Assembly (NCBI GenBank): GCA_965204835.1 | Contig: OZ242017.1 | Coordinates: 682,001 to 746,000 of the forward strand | Direction: 5' to 3' | From: VXMT01 sp965204835 | Lineage (GTDB): Bacteria; Chloroflexota; Dehalococcoidia; UBA2979 | Length of the DNA stretch: 64,000 bases | Shown here: positions 23,020-33,800 of the stretch, piece after piece | Layout: each line of letters begins with the position of its first letter | How positions within the stretch are numbered: position 1 is the first letter of the stretch | Program-made: the position numbers and the translations under genes | Notes under the pieces: model-generated | Databases searched by the model: none | Told to the model about the DNA's origin: nothing | Seen by the model: only the letters and a program-made list of their open reading frames with translations

Positions 23020-26000
23020 TCACTTTGAGACGAGCAGGGGCACGACGGCCGGCACGCCATCGGGGAACAGCTCACGGAAGGCGCGGTTCACTACCCCCGG
23101 CGCCCCGGGGATGTAGGACACCCACTCCCCATCCGTGAGAGCGTAGACGGCGGTGACGCCGAGGCTGCTCGCGCAGGCCGCGAGGTCGTCGACGCTGCCG
23201 CCCTCGTAGAGCACGAGGCTGAAGCCGTCGGCGATCTCGCCACGCAGGCAGTGGGGCCAGGACCGCGGCGCGCTGAGCTCGCCCACCGGGTCGTCACTCG
23301 GCGGCCCGGTGCTGCTGGCGACCAGTGTCGTGAAGGCCGGTACGCCATCGGTGTACAGCTCGCGGAATCGTTGGTTGACGAAATCCGGGGCCCCGAGGAT
23401 GTACGCGACGTACACGCCCTCGTGCAGGGTGTAGAGCGTGGCCACGTCGCGGCTCTGCGCACAGGCCGCCAACTCCTCGACACTGCCACCCTCGTAGAGC
23501 ACGAGGCTGAAGCCCACGGCGATGTCACCGCGCAGGCAGCGCGGCCACGGCTCGTCTTCAGCGGGTTCCAGGCTCACCCGGTAGACGTTCTGGCGGGTGC
23601 CGTCGGCCGAGGTCACGGTCACGGTGATCGCTCTGACTCCCGCCAGCGCCGCCTGGTGGCCGTTCGACTCGTCGCCGTCCGCGTCGGGCGGATCGATGGC
23701 GACTTCCGCGCGGGGCTGCATCGCCTCAGCGGTCACGACGGTCTCCGTCACGCCCCCGCTGATGGCGCCCTGGTAGTCCGTGCGGCCCGGTTCGAACTCA
23801 CCGATGTCGACGGCGGTCAGCGCCAGGGAGGCAAGCCGGGCGTCGATGGCGTCGGGCATGTTGTAGCTGTACACCCTGCTGTCGTTCGCGTCGGCGACGT
23901 AGATCACCGCACCATCCGACCAGAGCCCGCGGGGGCTGTTGTTGCCCACGCGGCCCGGTTCCGCGAAGTCCTCGTCCGGGACACGATCGAGCGCGAGATG
24001 CTCATCGGGAGGCGCGTCTGCCGGAAGCGCGGGCAGGCGGTAGGCGAAAAGCCGTTTCGCGCCGTGGTCGGCGACCCAGACCGTCGTGCCGTCCGACCAG
24101 ATGCCGCGCGGGTCGCTGTTCACCTCGGCGAGGGCGTACTCCCTGATGAACTTGCCGCTCTCCAGGTCGTAGGCGAAGAGGCCGTCCTTGGCGCCGTCGA
24201 GCACCCACATCGTCTCGCCGTCGGACCAGATGCCGCGCGCGTCGCGGTTGCGGCGGGCGAGCTCGAACTCGCGCGCCTCGAGGCGCTCGCCGCTGGCGAG
24301 GTCATGGGCGAAGAGCCTGTCCTGGCCGCTGTCGGAGACCCACATCGTCTCGCCGTTGGACCAGACGCCGCGGGGGGCGCGGTTCTGCTCGCGCAGTGCG
24401 AACTCACGAGCCTCGAGGCGTGCCCCGCTGGCAAGGTCGTAGGCGTAGACGCCGTCGTCGGCGCCGGAGCCGTTCTGGAGCAGCCAGAAGGTACTGCCGT
24501 CCGACCAGGCGCCGCTGGGCGTCTCGTGGCCGCCGTCCAACTGCTCGATGTCGTGCTTCACCGTCCACTCAAAGTCGACGTCGCTGGGTGTGGGGCCGGT
24601 CGGCCCGCCACCGCCACCGCCGCCGCCGGTGGTGATCGGCGGCAGGACCGGTCTCTCCGTGACGGTGACCACGACCTCTGCTTCGTCCGTGCCTGATCGT
24701 CCGTCGTCAACGTGAACTCGCATGCGGTACTCCGACCTCGTGGCCAGATCGAAGGTGGTGGGCTCTGCGGTGCTGACTTCGCCCGTCGCAGGATCAATGG
24801 CGAAGTAGACAGCGTCTGGGCCGGAGAGCCGGTAGGTCAGAAGATCCTCGTCGGGATCCGTGGCGAGGACAGACCCCAACACGCTGCCCGGGGGGAGGGT
24901 GGCGTCGAGCACCAGCCGCACAACCGAGCGGACGAACGCGGGAGCCCGATTCGTGACCGCCTCTCGCACCACGTCGAGGCTGACAGCCTCGGCCTGGTGC
25001 TGCGGCCCGTACCCGTCGTCGTATACAACGCTGGCTCTGAGCAGAGAGCCAACGTCAGCCGGCATCGGCGTGTAGCTGCTCTCCGTCGCTCCGTCGATGT
25101 CACGGAAGCCACCCAGCCCCGTCCCTCGCGCCCATTGCCACTGCTCGTTCGCACTGCCATTCGGGTCGCTTAGTCTGGCCGTGACTCTGTCCCCAACCCT
25201 CGGTGTGTCTGGTGACAGGTCCACCACTCCAGCCTGCTGCGGGCCCAGAAAGAACATGTGCCCGGCATCGTTTCGCCTGCTAGTCGTTCCGAAGACCTCG
25301 AAGTGGATCCGCCCGTCCCCATCGTCGTATCGGGCATTCGAGGTGACGTCTTCCACTGGTGGGTAGCTGCTGACGCCACACACTGCTGCTTGCGAGTCAT
25401 CTCCTGTCGCCCCTGCCGGAGGTCCGACACTGACATGCCACGAAGGCACCTCGATCGGTGTGACGAGCCTGGGACCATAGACTTCCACGAATGTGATGAT
25501 GGAGCCGGGAATGAAGGTGCGCACCTCAACCAGCGGGAATCGTAGTGACCCAATCCATGTCTCGACAGCGGTGTCCAGGTCCGTGATCCACAGCCCGTAC
25601 CATGCTCCGGCCTCAGTGGTCCCTCTCGTCGTATCCGGGGCGATGCGGGCGCGATAGTCTCCCGCAGACCACTCATACGAGCGACGCACGCTCACAGCGT
25701 CTCCCTCGTTGGCACTAGCCAGTGCCCAGCCCTGCTCGGGATTGGCAGCAGCATCGGCCAGATCCTGCGTCTGCCAGCGCACGAACAAGGCGCCCTTCTT
25801 CCCTAACGTTCCATCGGGAGGCAGCAGTTCGGTCTGCAAGCCAAAGTAGAATCCGACCGTATCCGCCATCGAGCCGCTCGCCAGCCCGAGGAACAGACCT
25901 CGTGCGCCCGAATAGTCGTGGCTGTTGTGAATCGTGAAGTCAATCGTGAGGGCACTGAACCTCTCGTCGGATGCCGCGCAGCGTTCGTCTGCCCACCAGC

Positions 26001-26673
26001 GCCAGGTAATCTGCGCCATGTTGAATGGAACTTGCGCCTCCTCGTAGGGCCACGCCGTCGCGATCTCGAGCGTGGGCTCGCTCGTCACGTTCGTCGGAAT
26101 GCCTCCACCGTCGATAAACGCAACCGTCACTACGAGGCTCTTGCCGATCTCGTCTCCAGTCAGCCTATAGGTGCGGCCCGTCGCTCCGGGAATGCCCTGG
26201 CGACTTCCCTCCAATGCGATCGACCATTGATATAACAAATCCGCGCTTGTTATCCCGGCGGGGAACACCATCCCCGACGTGTCGGCAGTGAGGACGTGTC
26301 CGGCCTTGGGCGTGCCCTCGATCCGCGGCTTCCCGGTCGTGTTGCTCTCCGACCTCGCTGCTACTCCTTCCGAGGATGTCGTCGACGGACCCTCGTCCCT
26401 GTGAGGGTGGCGCGGGTGATGTGTGTCCGACTCTGTAACGGTCACGGTGACGGCGGCGGCGCTCCCGGCGGAACTGGCGACCGAAACACCCGACACGGTG
26501 GGTCCGCTGGCCTGAGCAGGCCAGTGCGCCGTCAGCAGAACGAGGACGAAAGCGGAGACGGGCACGGACAGCCTCACGGAAACGCAGGCACGGGCTTGGG
26601 CTAGCGAACGGGTGAGCGTGTAACGGACGAGCGCGCCGCGGCGTGTGGAGCGGGAACGTTGCACCGGGGTCAC
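23020..26673 (-). CDS. Giant surface protein with cadherin-like domain, propeller and C-terminal doublet
   Basis: About 1217 residues. I chose GTG 26673 because GGGAGAAG precedes it; the frame also allows GTG 26688. Signal peptide ending in QASG; Ig-like/beta domains (about 60-560); a cadherin-like repeat (about 590-675); a Gly-rich linker (near 690); a propeller of about five 43-residue blades with GIWSDGETMWVxD and LFAYDLESG motifs (700-930); a cadherin-like beta-sandwich (LASLALTAVDIGEFEPGRTD); and two copies of the CLRGEIADGFSLVLYEGGSV module, each with two Cys. The last 530 residues are nearly identical to the ends of three other proteins here. Convergent with the upstream peptidase gene. 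Probably exposed and adhesive; no catalytic motif. Confidence 0.8.
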   Translation of the reverse strand: MTPVQRSRSTRRGALVRYTLTRSLAQARACVSVRLSVPVSAFVLVLLTAHWPAQASGPTVSGVSVASSAGSAAAVTVTVTESDTHHPRHPHRDEGPSTTSSEGVAARSESNTTGKPRIEGTPKAGHVLTADTSGMVFPAGITSADLLYQWSIALEGSRQGIPGATGRTYRLTGDEIGKSLVVTVAFIDGGGIPTNVTSEPTLEIATAWPYEEAQVPFNMAQITWRWWADERCAASDERFSALTIDFTIHNSHDYSGARGLFLGLASGSMADTVGFYFGLQTELLPPDGTLGKKGALFVRWQTQDLADAAANPEQGWALASANEGDAVSVRRSYEWSAGDYRARIAPDTTRGTTEAGAWYGLWITDLDTAVETWIGSLRFPLVEVRTFIPGSIITFVEVYGPRLVTPIEVPSWHVSVGPPAGATGDDSQAAVCGVSSYPPVEDVTSNARYDDGDGRIHFEVFGTTSRRNDAGHMFFLGPQQAGVVDLSPDTPRVGDRVTARLSDPNGSANEQWQWARGTGLGGFRDIDGATESSYTPMPADVGSLLRASVVYDDGYGPQHQAEAVSLDVVREAVTNRAPAFVRSVVRLVLDATLPPGSVLGSVLATDPDEDLLTYRLSGPDAVYFAIDPATGEVSTAEPTTFDLATRSEYRMRVHVDDGRSGTDEAEVVVTVTERPVLPPITTGGGGGGGGPTGPTPSDVDFEWTVKHDIEQLDGGHETPSGAWSDGSTFWLLQNGSGADDGVYAYDLASGARLEAREFALREQNRAPRGVWSNGETMWVSDSGQDRLFAHDLASGERLEAREFELARRNRDARGIWSDGETMWVLDGAKDGLFAYDLESGKFIREYALAEVNSDPRGIWSDGTTVWVADHGAKRLFAYRLPALPADAPPDEHLALDRVPDEDFAEPGRVGNNSPRGLWSDGAVIYVADANDSRVYSYNMPDAIDARLASLALTAVDIGEFEPGRTDYQGAISGGVTETVVTAEAMQPRAEVAIDPPDADGDESNGHQAALAGVRAITVTVTSADGTRQNVYRVSLEPAEDEPWPRCLRGDIAVGFSLVLYEGGSVEELAACAQSRDVATLYTLHEGVYVAYILGAPDFVNQRFRELYTDGVPAFTTLVASSTGPPSDDPVGELSAPRSWPHCLRGEIADGFSLVLYEGGSVDDLAACASSLGVTAVYALTDGEWVSYIPGAPGVVNRAFRELFPDGVPAVVPLLVSK

Positions 26674-26688
26674 AGCCGCTTCTCCCAC

Positions 26689-27408
26689 CAGCGAACGTCA
26701 GCGGACCGACGACCTGTGTGCCTAGGCCGTCGCAGGTGCGGTTGCTCGAAGCGTCTCGCCCGTCAGCCATTCCCAGGAGCACGGAGAGGCGCCACGAACG
26801 CAAACAAGGGACAAATGCCCATACTTGTTGGGATGAACTGGCGAAACGTGGTTCGTGACTTCCGTGTCGATGAGTGCGGCTGACAATTCAGATCCCCGAT
26901 GATCGCACGTGTTACGCCGGGACTGTACCGACACTAACTTCGACGTACAGGAGGGCGCTAGGTTCTTACGCCTCGTATCGCTATAGGCACATGCCCATAT
27001 CCGTCGCACATACCTGCTCAATAACTAGTGCGTATGACCATGAGTAAACAGGGCACAGGAACCTATCTGGACTCGCAGGGGCGTGCCTAGACTGTATCGA
27101 GTGACTGGCTCCGGATTCACAGAATCGCAGGTTCTAGATCACCTGCACTGTGCACGTTCTCCGGGGGTGCGAAACCTGCTGGCGCCCCGCTTTCGGCTGC
27201 CGCTCAGGTGACGGTCACCGGAGTCGAGACCTCAATCAGTCGCGACGGCCACCGGTTCACGGTAGCTGGTTGGGCGGCGAGAGATGTGGTCAGCCGTACC
27301 GGATCACCTTGCAGGGCGCGGAGTCGAGCGTCACGACCGTGCCCGCGTCACGCGTGACGCCAACACGCCCCTTGCCTGCGGGCCGGGAGACGGAGAGCTG
27401 GGAGTCAG
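26689..27408. promoter_or_regulatory. 720-bp divergent intergenic region with shared 95-bp element
   Basis: No convincing gene. It separates a leftward giant gene from a rightward MMPL gene. ATGCCCATA occurs at 26815-26823 and 26991-26999. Bases 26958-27052 align with 49157-49251: both start CTAGGTTC, carry a TGCC(C/T)AT block, and end ACTAGTGC(G/T)TAT(G/A)ACCATGA with nearly equal spacing (66 and 68 bases between the ends). This is probably a promoter/operator region. Confidence 0.5.
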
Positions 27409-29628
27409 ATGACCGGAACGCTCGCCAGGATGGCTGCGCGCAGGCCAGTCACGGTCATTGGCGTCTGGGTGGCTCTCGCTGCGATTGCGGGTGCGCTCAA
27501 TCTGTTCCTGCTGCCCGGCGCCACCACTCCCGAGCTGCGCTTCATAACGGCACTTACCGATGTGGAGTCGGACAGGGCCGACGAGCTGCTGAAAGAAGGG
27601 CAGATTCCCGCCTCGTTCACCGAGGCGGTCGTCGTTCAGTCTGAAACGCTCACGGTCGAGGCTGCGCCCTTCAGGGAGAAGGTAGATGAGCTGACAGGCG
27701 CCGTTCGGCTTCTGGGCGGCGACACTCTGGGCGGTGTCCATTCCTATTACGAGTCGGGGGACGAACGGCTGGTATCAGCGGACCGCATGACCACGGTGCT
27801 ATTGCTTCCGTTTGTTGGCGAGTTTGCGCAGGTACACGAGCACCTGGAGGAACTGTTCGACCTCGTCCTGGAGGCGGATGGCCGGGACGGCTTCCGTGTG
27901 CTGCTCACGGGGGACGCCAGCATCATCTACGAAGGCGGGCAGTTGGTGAAGGATGACCTCGAGCGAGGGGAGCTGGTCGCCCTGCCGCTGGCCTTGCTCA
28001 TTCTCTTCCTGCTGTTCGGCGCCGTGGTCGCTGCGCTGATACCCATCGGGCTGGCAGTTCTTTCCATCGGAATCACGCTGGCGATAGTGGCCCTCATCGG
28101 TAGCGCGTTCGGCGAGTTGTCCCTCTACGTCACTGTCTGGGTCACCACGATCGGCCTGGCCGTCGGCATCGACTACTCCCTGCTGGTCGTGTCGCGTTTC
28201 AGGGAGGAGTACGCGCGAGGTCTGGATACTCAGGCAGCGGTGGTCAGGGCAGGCGCCACGGCAGCACGGACCGTGCTGTTCAGTGGCATGACTGTCATCA
28301 TCGCACTCGTCGGCGTGCTCATCATCCCGTATTCGCTGTTCTTCTCCCAGGGTCTGGGCGCGATTCTCGTAGTCGCGGTCACCGTCCTTGCGACGCTCAC
28401 GCTTCTGCCAGCCATCCTCGCGCTCCTGGGGCCACGAGTCGATCTCCTGCGCTTTCCCTGGTACCGGAAGGGGAGGGAAGCAAGCGCTCACAGGACCCAG
28501 GACGGGTTCTGGGACACGGTTACTCGCAAGGCCATGCGCTTCTCCGTGTTGAGCGTCATTGTCGTCGCCGGACTGTTGATCTGGATAGCCGCGCACTATC
28601 TCGATATGAAGAGCGGCTTCAACGGAGTCGAGATCCTCCCGGAGCAGTCACGCACCAGGGACGGGTTCGAGGTTCTGGACGAGCAGTTCACCTTCGGCTA
28701 CGTCAACCCCGCCAGGGTCGTGATCCACGGAGACCTTGCGGATCCCCGGGTGCAGGCCGCCGTACAGTCCCTTGGAGAGCGCGTTGACGCCGACCCGGCG
28801 ATGGGGGTGCCTGTACCGGCAGGGCGTTCCGGCGACAATCTTGCCCTGTTTCTGGTCCCCGTGTCGGGGGGTCCCGGCAGCGAAATCGCGCTCGACGCAA
28901 TCAGCCGGCTGCGTGACGAGTACACCCTCGAGGCCTTCGGCGACGCACCCGTGGACGTCTTCGTGGGCGGGCGGTCCGCCGCCTACGTGGACATCAGGGA
29001 GATAGTCAATACCTTCTCGCCGATCGTCATCGCTCTGATCCTGGCGCTCAGCTTCATCGTCGTGGTGCTCGTCTTCAGATCGATTGTCATCGCGATCAAG
29101 GCGATTCTCATGAACCTCCTCTCCGTGGGCGCGGCCTACGGACTCGTGGTGCTTGTGTTCCAGGACGGCATTGGCGCGGACCTCCTGGGATTCCAGCGGA
29201 CCCCCACGATAGACGTCTGGGTGCCCCTCGTGCTCTTCGCTGTCCTGTTCGGTCTGTCCATGGACTACCACGTGTTTCTCCTGAGCCGTATCCGGGAACG
29301 CTATATCCAGACTCAGGACACTGCCGAGGCCGTTGCTCTTGGCCTGCGCTCGACGGCGAGCATGATCACCGGTGCGGCGCTGATCATGGTTGCGGTGTTT
29401 GCCGGCTTCGCATCCGGCGACATGGTCTTGAGCCAACAGATAGGATTCGGCCTCGCCGCCGCCATCTTCATCGACGCCACGCTGGTGCGCTCGATCCTGG
29501 TCCCGTCGAGCATGCAGTTGCTCGGCGGATGGAACTGGTACCTGCCTCGCCCGCTGCAGTGGATTCCCACGCTTCACGTGGAAGCCGACGAGCCCGAAAC
29601 AGTCAGCACCGTATCCCCGGGATTCTGA
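27409..29628 (+). CDS. MMPL/RND-family transporter
   Basis: 739 residues, ATG after CTGGGAG. The topology is typical of MMPL exporters: one N-terminal helix, a large extracytoplasmic loop (about 35-190), five helices, a cytoplasmic linker, a further helix near 385, a second loop (400-545) and five more helices. Both conserved MMPL sites are present: GIDYSLLVVSRFREE after the first helix set and SMDYHVFLLSRIRERY in the second. These proteins use the proton gradient to export lipids, glycolipids or hydrophobic drugs. Only 13 bases separate it from the MpaB-like oxygenase gene, so the two are likely co-transcribed and may act on a common hydrophobic substrate. Confidence 0.9.
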   Translation: MTGTLARMAARRPVTVIGVWVALAAIAGALNLFLLPGATTPELRFITALTDVESDRADELLKEGQIPASFTEAVVVQSETLTVEAAPFREKVDELTGAVRLLGGDTLGGVHSYYESGDERLVSADRMTTVLLLPFVGEFAQVHEHLEELFDLVLEADGRDGFRVLLTGDASIIYEGGQLVKDDLERGELVALPLALLILFLLFGAVVAALIPIGLAVLSIGITLAIVALIGSAFGELSLYVTVWVTTIGLAVGIDYSLLVVSRFREEYARGLDTQAAVVRAGATAARTVLFSGMTVIIALVGVLIIPYSLFFSQGLGAILVVAVTVLATLTLLPAILALLGPRVDLLRFPWYRKGREASAHRTQDGFWDTVTRKAMRFSVLSVIVVAGLLIWIAAHYLDMKSGFNGVEILPEQSRTRDGFEVLDEQFTFGYVNPARVVIHGDLADPRVQAAVQSLGERVDADPAMGVPVPAGRSGDNLALFLVPVSGGPGSEIALDAISRLRDEYTLEAFGDAPVDVFVGGRSAAYVDIREIVNTFSPIVIALILALSFIVVVLVFRSIVIAIKAILMNLLSVGAAYGLVVLVFQDGIGADLLGFQRTPTIDVWVPLVLFAVLFGLSMDYHVFLLSRIRERYIQTQDTAEAVALGLRSTASMITGAALIMVAVFAGFASGDMVLSQQIGFGLAAAIFIDATLVRSILVPSSMQLLGGWNWYLPRPLQWIPTLHVEADEPETVSTVSPGF

Positions 29629-29641
29629 GAGGGGGTACGCA

Positions 29642-30805
29642 ATGCCATATGTGCCATCGGCCTACAGGGACGGCTACATCCGGGCGGCCGACTACGACAG
29701 GAACGCGGTAGACGCCTACATAGCTCACACCGTCATCGGCGATCCGCCGCTGGACGCCGTGCTCGAAGAGCTTGCCGATGTGCCGATGCCGGAGCTACAG
29801 GCATATCTCAAGGCATGCATGGACCAGACGGCGGAAGCACGCTCAGCTCCCCGGGTATTGCGAGATTTCTTCGACAGCCTTGCCCCTACTCCCGACGAGG
29901 ACTGCTTCATGCCCGGCATTCGGGGTTTTCATGCGAATCTCACGCCTGTGCTCGTCTCGTTCGTCACCGCAGTGCTGATAGAGGGCTTTTCTACTCTTAT
30001 CAGTAAGTCCATTGTGATATCTGGCCGTGGGGTATATGACCAGAGCGTCAGGCGATTCAGGCAGAACAACCGCCACCTGGTGGAGATATTCATGCCGGGC
30101 GGCCTGAGCCGGCACGGCGACGGCTGGAAGTTGACCGTGCGCATCCGGCTGGTCCACGCACAAATGCGACGCCTGTTGAGAGCCTCCAACGAGTGGGACG
30201 AGGCGGCCTGGGGGACGCCTCTCAGCGCAGCGCACATGGGCTACGCCACGGCCTGCTTTGCCAGCCAGTTGCTGCGCCGGTCCACACAACTCGGAGCCAG
30301 CTTCAGCCGGGAGGAACGCGCCTCGTTCGTCAGCGTGTGGAGCCATACCGCCCGCCTGATGGGGGTACCGGACGCGATCCTGTTCCGGGACGAACAGGGC
30401 GCCGTCGAGATGTACAGAGTGGCTCACCTGTGCGAACCGCCTCCCGACGAGGATTCCATCATTACAGCGAACGCCATGATCAATTCCGCTCCGCTGATCG
30501 GGGACATCGAAGACAGAGAGATGCAGAAGCAGACCAGGGAGCTCGCCTATCGCCTCTCGAGGGCGTTGATAGGGAACTCCAGGGCGGACCTGCTGAGATT
30601 TCCAGCGTCGAGGACACTGGGCCTGTTGTTCTTCTATCGGCTACACGACCGCCTGCAGAGGGCGATGCTGAAACTGCGCGGGCAGGACCGCGCGGCGAGG
30701 GGGGATGGTTTCATCAACCTGCTCGGAGCGGCGGTTTATGACGACACAGGCATCAGCTACACACTGCCCGATCATATTCACTCAGAAGATTCCTCCCTGT
30801 GGTGA
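29642..30805 (+). CDS. MpaB/DUF2236 oxygenase-like protein
   Basis: 387 residues, ATG preceded by GAGAGGGGG. It resembles the MpaB/rubber-oxygenase catalytic domain family (DUF2236): the sequence RLVHAQMRRLL (about residues 168-178) matches the family signature vRLxHAxxR that supplies a heme ligand His and neighbouring Arg. The rest is helical with a hydrophobic helix (FHANLTPVLVSFVTAVLIEG). Family members oxidise isoprenoid or lipid chains; the substrate here is unknown. It is second in a unit with an MMPL exporter and faces the next giant gene convergently. Confidence 0.7.
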   Translation: MPYVPSAYRDGYIRAADYDRNAVDAYIAHTVIGDPPLDAVLEELADVPMPELQAYLKACMDQTAEARSAPRVLRDFFDSLAPTPDEDCFMPGIRGFHANLTPVLVSFVTAVLIEGFSTLISKSIVISGRGVYDQSVRRFRQNNRHLVEIFMPGGLSRHGDGWKLTVRIRLVHAQMRRLLRASNEWDEAAWGTPLSAAHMGYATACFASQLLRRSTQLGASFSREERASFVSVWSHTARLMGVPDAILFRDEQGAVEMYRVAHLCEPPPDEDSIITANAMINSAPLIGDIEDREMQKQTRELAYRLSRALIGNSRADLLRFPASRTLGLLFFYRLHDRLQRAMLKLRGQDRAARGDGFINLLGAAVYDDTGISYTLPDHIHSEDSSLW

Positions 30806-30860
30806 GCGCGGTCGCGGCCGTGGCGGCGTCGCGTCAGGCGAGGAGCCGCTCCCGCAGGTA

Positions 30861-33800
30861 TCAGTCGCTTGCCTCGCCGCCCTCGCCCGAGCCTGCTCCC
30901 GGTAGCCGTTCGCTCGAGACGAGCAGGGGCACGACGGCCGGCATGCCATCGGGGAACAGCTCACGGAAGGCGCGGTTCACGACGCCCGGCGCCCCGGGGA
31001 TGAAGGACACCCACTCCCCATCCGTGAGAGCGTAGACGGCGGTGACGCCGAGGCTCTGCGCACAGGCGGCCAACTCCTCGACGCTGCCGCCCTCGTAGAG
31101 CACGAGGCTGAACCCGCCGGCGATCTCGCCACGCAGGCAGTCGGGCCAGGACTGCGGCGCAGCGAGCTCGCCCACCGGGTCGTTGCTCGGCGGCCCGGTG
31201 CTGCTGGCGACCAGTGTCGTGAGGGCCGGTACGCCATCGGCGTACAGGTCGCGGAATCGTTGGTTGACGAAATCGGGGGCCCCGAGGATGTACGCCACGT
31301 AGACGCCCTCGTGCAGGGTGTAGAGCGCGGCCACGTCGCGGCTCTGCGCGCAGCTGGCCAGTGCTTCGACGCTGCCACCCTCGTAGAGCACGAGGCTGAA
31401 GCCCACTGCGACCTCGCCGCGCAGGCAGTGGGGCCACGGCTCGTCTTCGGCGGGGTCGAGGCTCACCCGGTAGACGTTCTGGCGGGTGCCGTCGGCCGAG
31501 GTCACGGTGACGGTGATCGCTCTCACTTCCGCCAGCGCCGCCTGGTGGCCGTTCGACTCGTCGCCATCCGCGTCGGGCGGATCGATGGCGACTTCCGCTC
31601 GGCGCTGCATGGCCTCAGCGGTCACGACGGTCTCCGTCACGCCCCCGTCGATGGCGCCCTCGTAGTCCGTGCGGCCCGGGTCGAACGCACCGATGTCGAT
31701 GGCGGTCAGCGTCAGGGAGGCAAGCCGGGCGTCGATGGCGTCGGGCATGTTGTAGCTGTACACCTTGCTGTCGTTCGCGTCGGCGACGTACATCGCGTCG
31801 CCGTCGGACCAGATGCCACGCGGGCTGTTGTTGCCGGCCTTCGAGAGTTCCTTGAAGTCCTCGCCCGGGGCACGCTCGAGCTCGGCGATCTCGGGCTGCT
31901 CCGTGCCCTCCGGCGCCTCGGCCACCGGCAGGCGGTAGGCGTAGAGCCGCTTCGGGTCGTGGTTGGAAACCCAGACCGTCGTGCCGTCCGACCAGATGCC
32001 GTGCGGGTCGTTGTTCACCTCGGCGAGGGCGTACTCCCTGATGAACTCGCCGCTCTCCAGCTTGTAGGCGAAGAGGCCGTCCTTGCCTCCGTCGAGCACC
32101 CACATGGTCTCGCCGTCGGACCAGATGCCGCGCGCGTCGCGGTTGCGGCGGGCGAGCTCGAACTCGCGCGCCTCGAGGCGCGCGCCGCTGGCGAGGTCAT
32201 GTGCGAAGAGCCTGTCCTGGCCGCTGTCGGAGACCCACATCGTCTCGCCGTCGGACCAGACGCCGCGGGGGGCGCGGTTCTGCTCGCGCAGTGCGAACTC
32301 ACGCGCCTCGAGGCGTGCCCCGCTGGCAAGGTCGTAGGCGTAGACGCCGTCGTCGGCGCCGGCGGCGTTGTCGGCGAGCCAGAGCGTCGTACCGTCCGAC
32401 CACATGCCGGTGGGCGAGCTGTGGCCGTCGTCGAGCGCGTCGAGGTCGTGCGTCACCGTCCACTCGAAGTCCTCGTCGCTCGGCTCGGGGCCGGGGGGCG
32501 GCCCGCCGCCACCTCCCGCGAAGATGGCCGGCGCCCGCGTTGGTCTGGCTGTGACCGTGATCGTCACGTCGACGCTCGCCGTCCCGCCGTTGCCGTCATC
32601 GGCTGCGACCGTGACCGTGTACGTGTCCTGCGTGGAGGCGTCGAACGTCACGCCCGACGCCACCGTGATCTGGCCGTCGTCGTCGATCTCGAAGGCGAAG
32701 GCGTCGGCGCCCGAGAGGCGGTAGGTCAGCACGTCGGCGGTGTCGACATCGGTTGCGGTCACGGGGTCCCCGACGGGATCGCCCTCGCCCGCGCTCTCGG
32801 CGACGGAGCGCCGCGCCGTCGCCGCGCCGAACGTGGGGGCATCGTTCACAGGCCTGATCGTGATGGAGACCGTGGCGGTGCTGGAAAGCCGGGGGCTGCC
32901 GTCGTCCTGGACGCGGTAGGTAAAGCTGTCGGCGCCGTGGTAGTCCGCCCGCGGTGTGTAGGTGATGCGGTTCGTCGTGGTGTCGACCGTTGCGGACCCC
33001 CGGCGCGGCAGGCTCGGCAACGAGCTCACGAGGGACAGCACGCCGTCCTCCGGGTCGCGGTCATTCGCGAGGACGTCGATCTCGATCGAGCCATCCTCGT
33101 CGAGCGTCGGAGCGTCGCCGGTGGCGACCGGCGCCTCGTTCACGTCGGTCACCCGGATGGTGACGCCGACGGTGTCCACGCTGCCGCCACAGCCGTCGGC
33201 GGCGGTGACGGTGAGCACGTAGTTGCGCTGTCCCTGGTCGTAGTCGAACGCCGCGGCGGCCGCGACCCGGATCTGGCCCGTCGTACGACCGATCACAAAC
33301 TCCGTGGCGCCGCTCAGCGAGTAGACGAGCGGGTCGTTCTCGCTGTCGGTTGCCCGGATCCTGCGGCCGACGTTCCGCCCGGGCGGGGTGTCTTCGGGGA
33401 TCGTGATGTCATCGAGGGTGTCGGGCAGGACCGGAGGTGTGTTTGAGACGCACTCGTTCCGGGTCGTGAATTCCGTGGTGGCGTCTGCGCTCTTGCCCGC
33501 GGCGTGCCCGTCCTCATAGACGACGGTCGCGCGCAGGTACTGGCCGCGGTCCTCGCCCGTTGGGGTGTAGGCGCGCGAGTTCGTGCCGGCGATGTCCGTC
33601 CAGGCGCCCGTGCGGCTCGTCGAGCGCTGCCACTGCCAGGTCGCACTGACCACGTTGTCGGGGTCCGTCAGCGTCGCCGTCAGCGGGACGTTGATGACGC
33701 CCCGCTGCGCGTCGAGCTGTACCGGATGGGTGTCGCGCTCATCGACGTTGGCTACGTTGACGGTGATGTCGAGGTGGCTGCTGAGCACGCCGTCGTTGGC

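Noticed and set aside
31260..33446. 728-codon open frame antisense to the dehydrogenase-like giant gene
   Set aside because: Val/Gly/Arg-rich shadow of repeated surface domains; the same happens antisense to the other giant genes.
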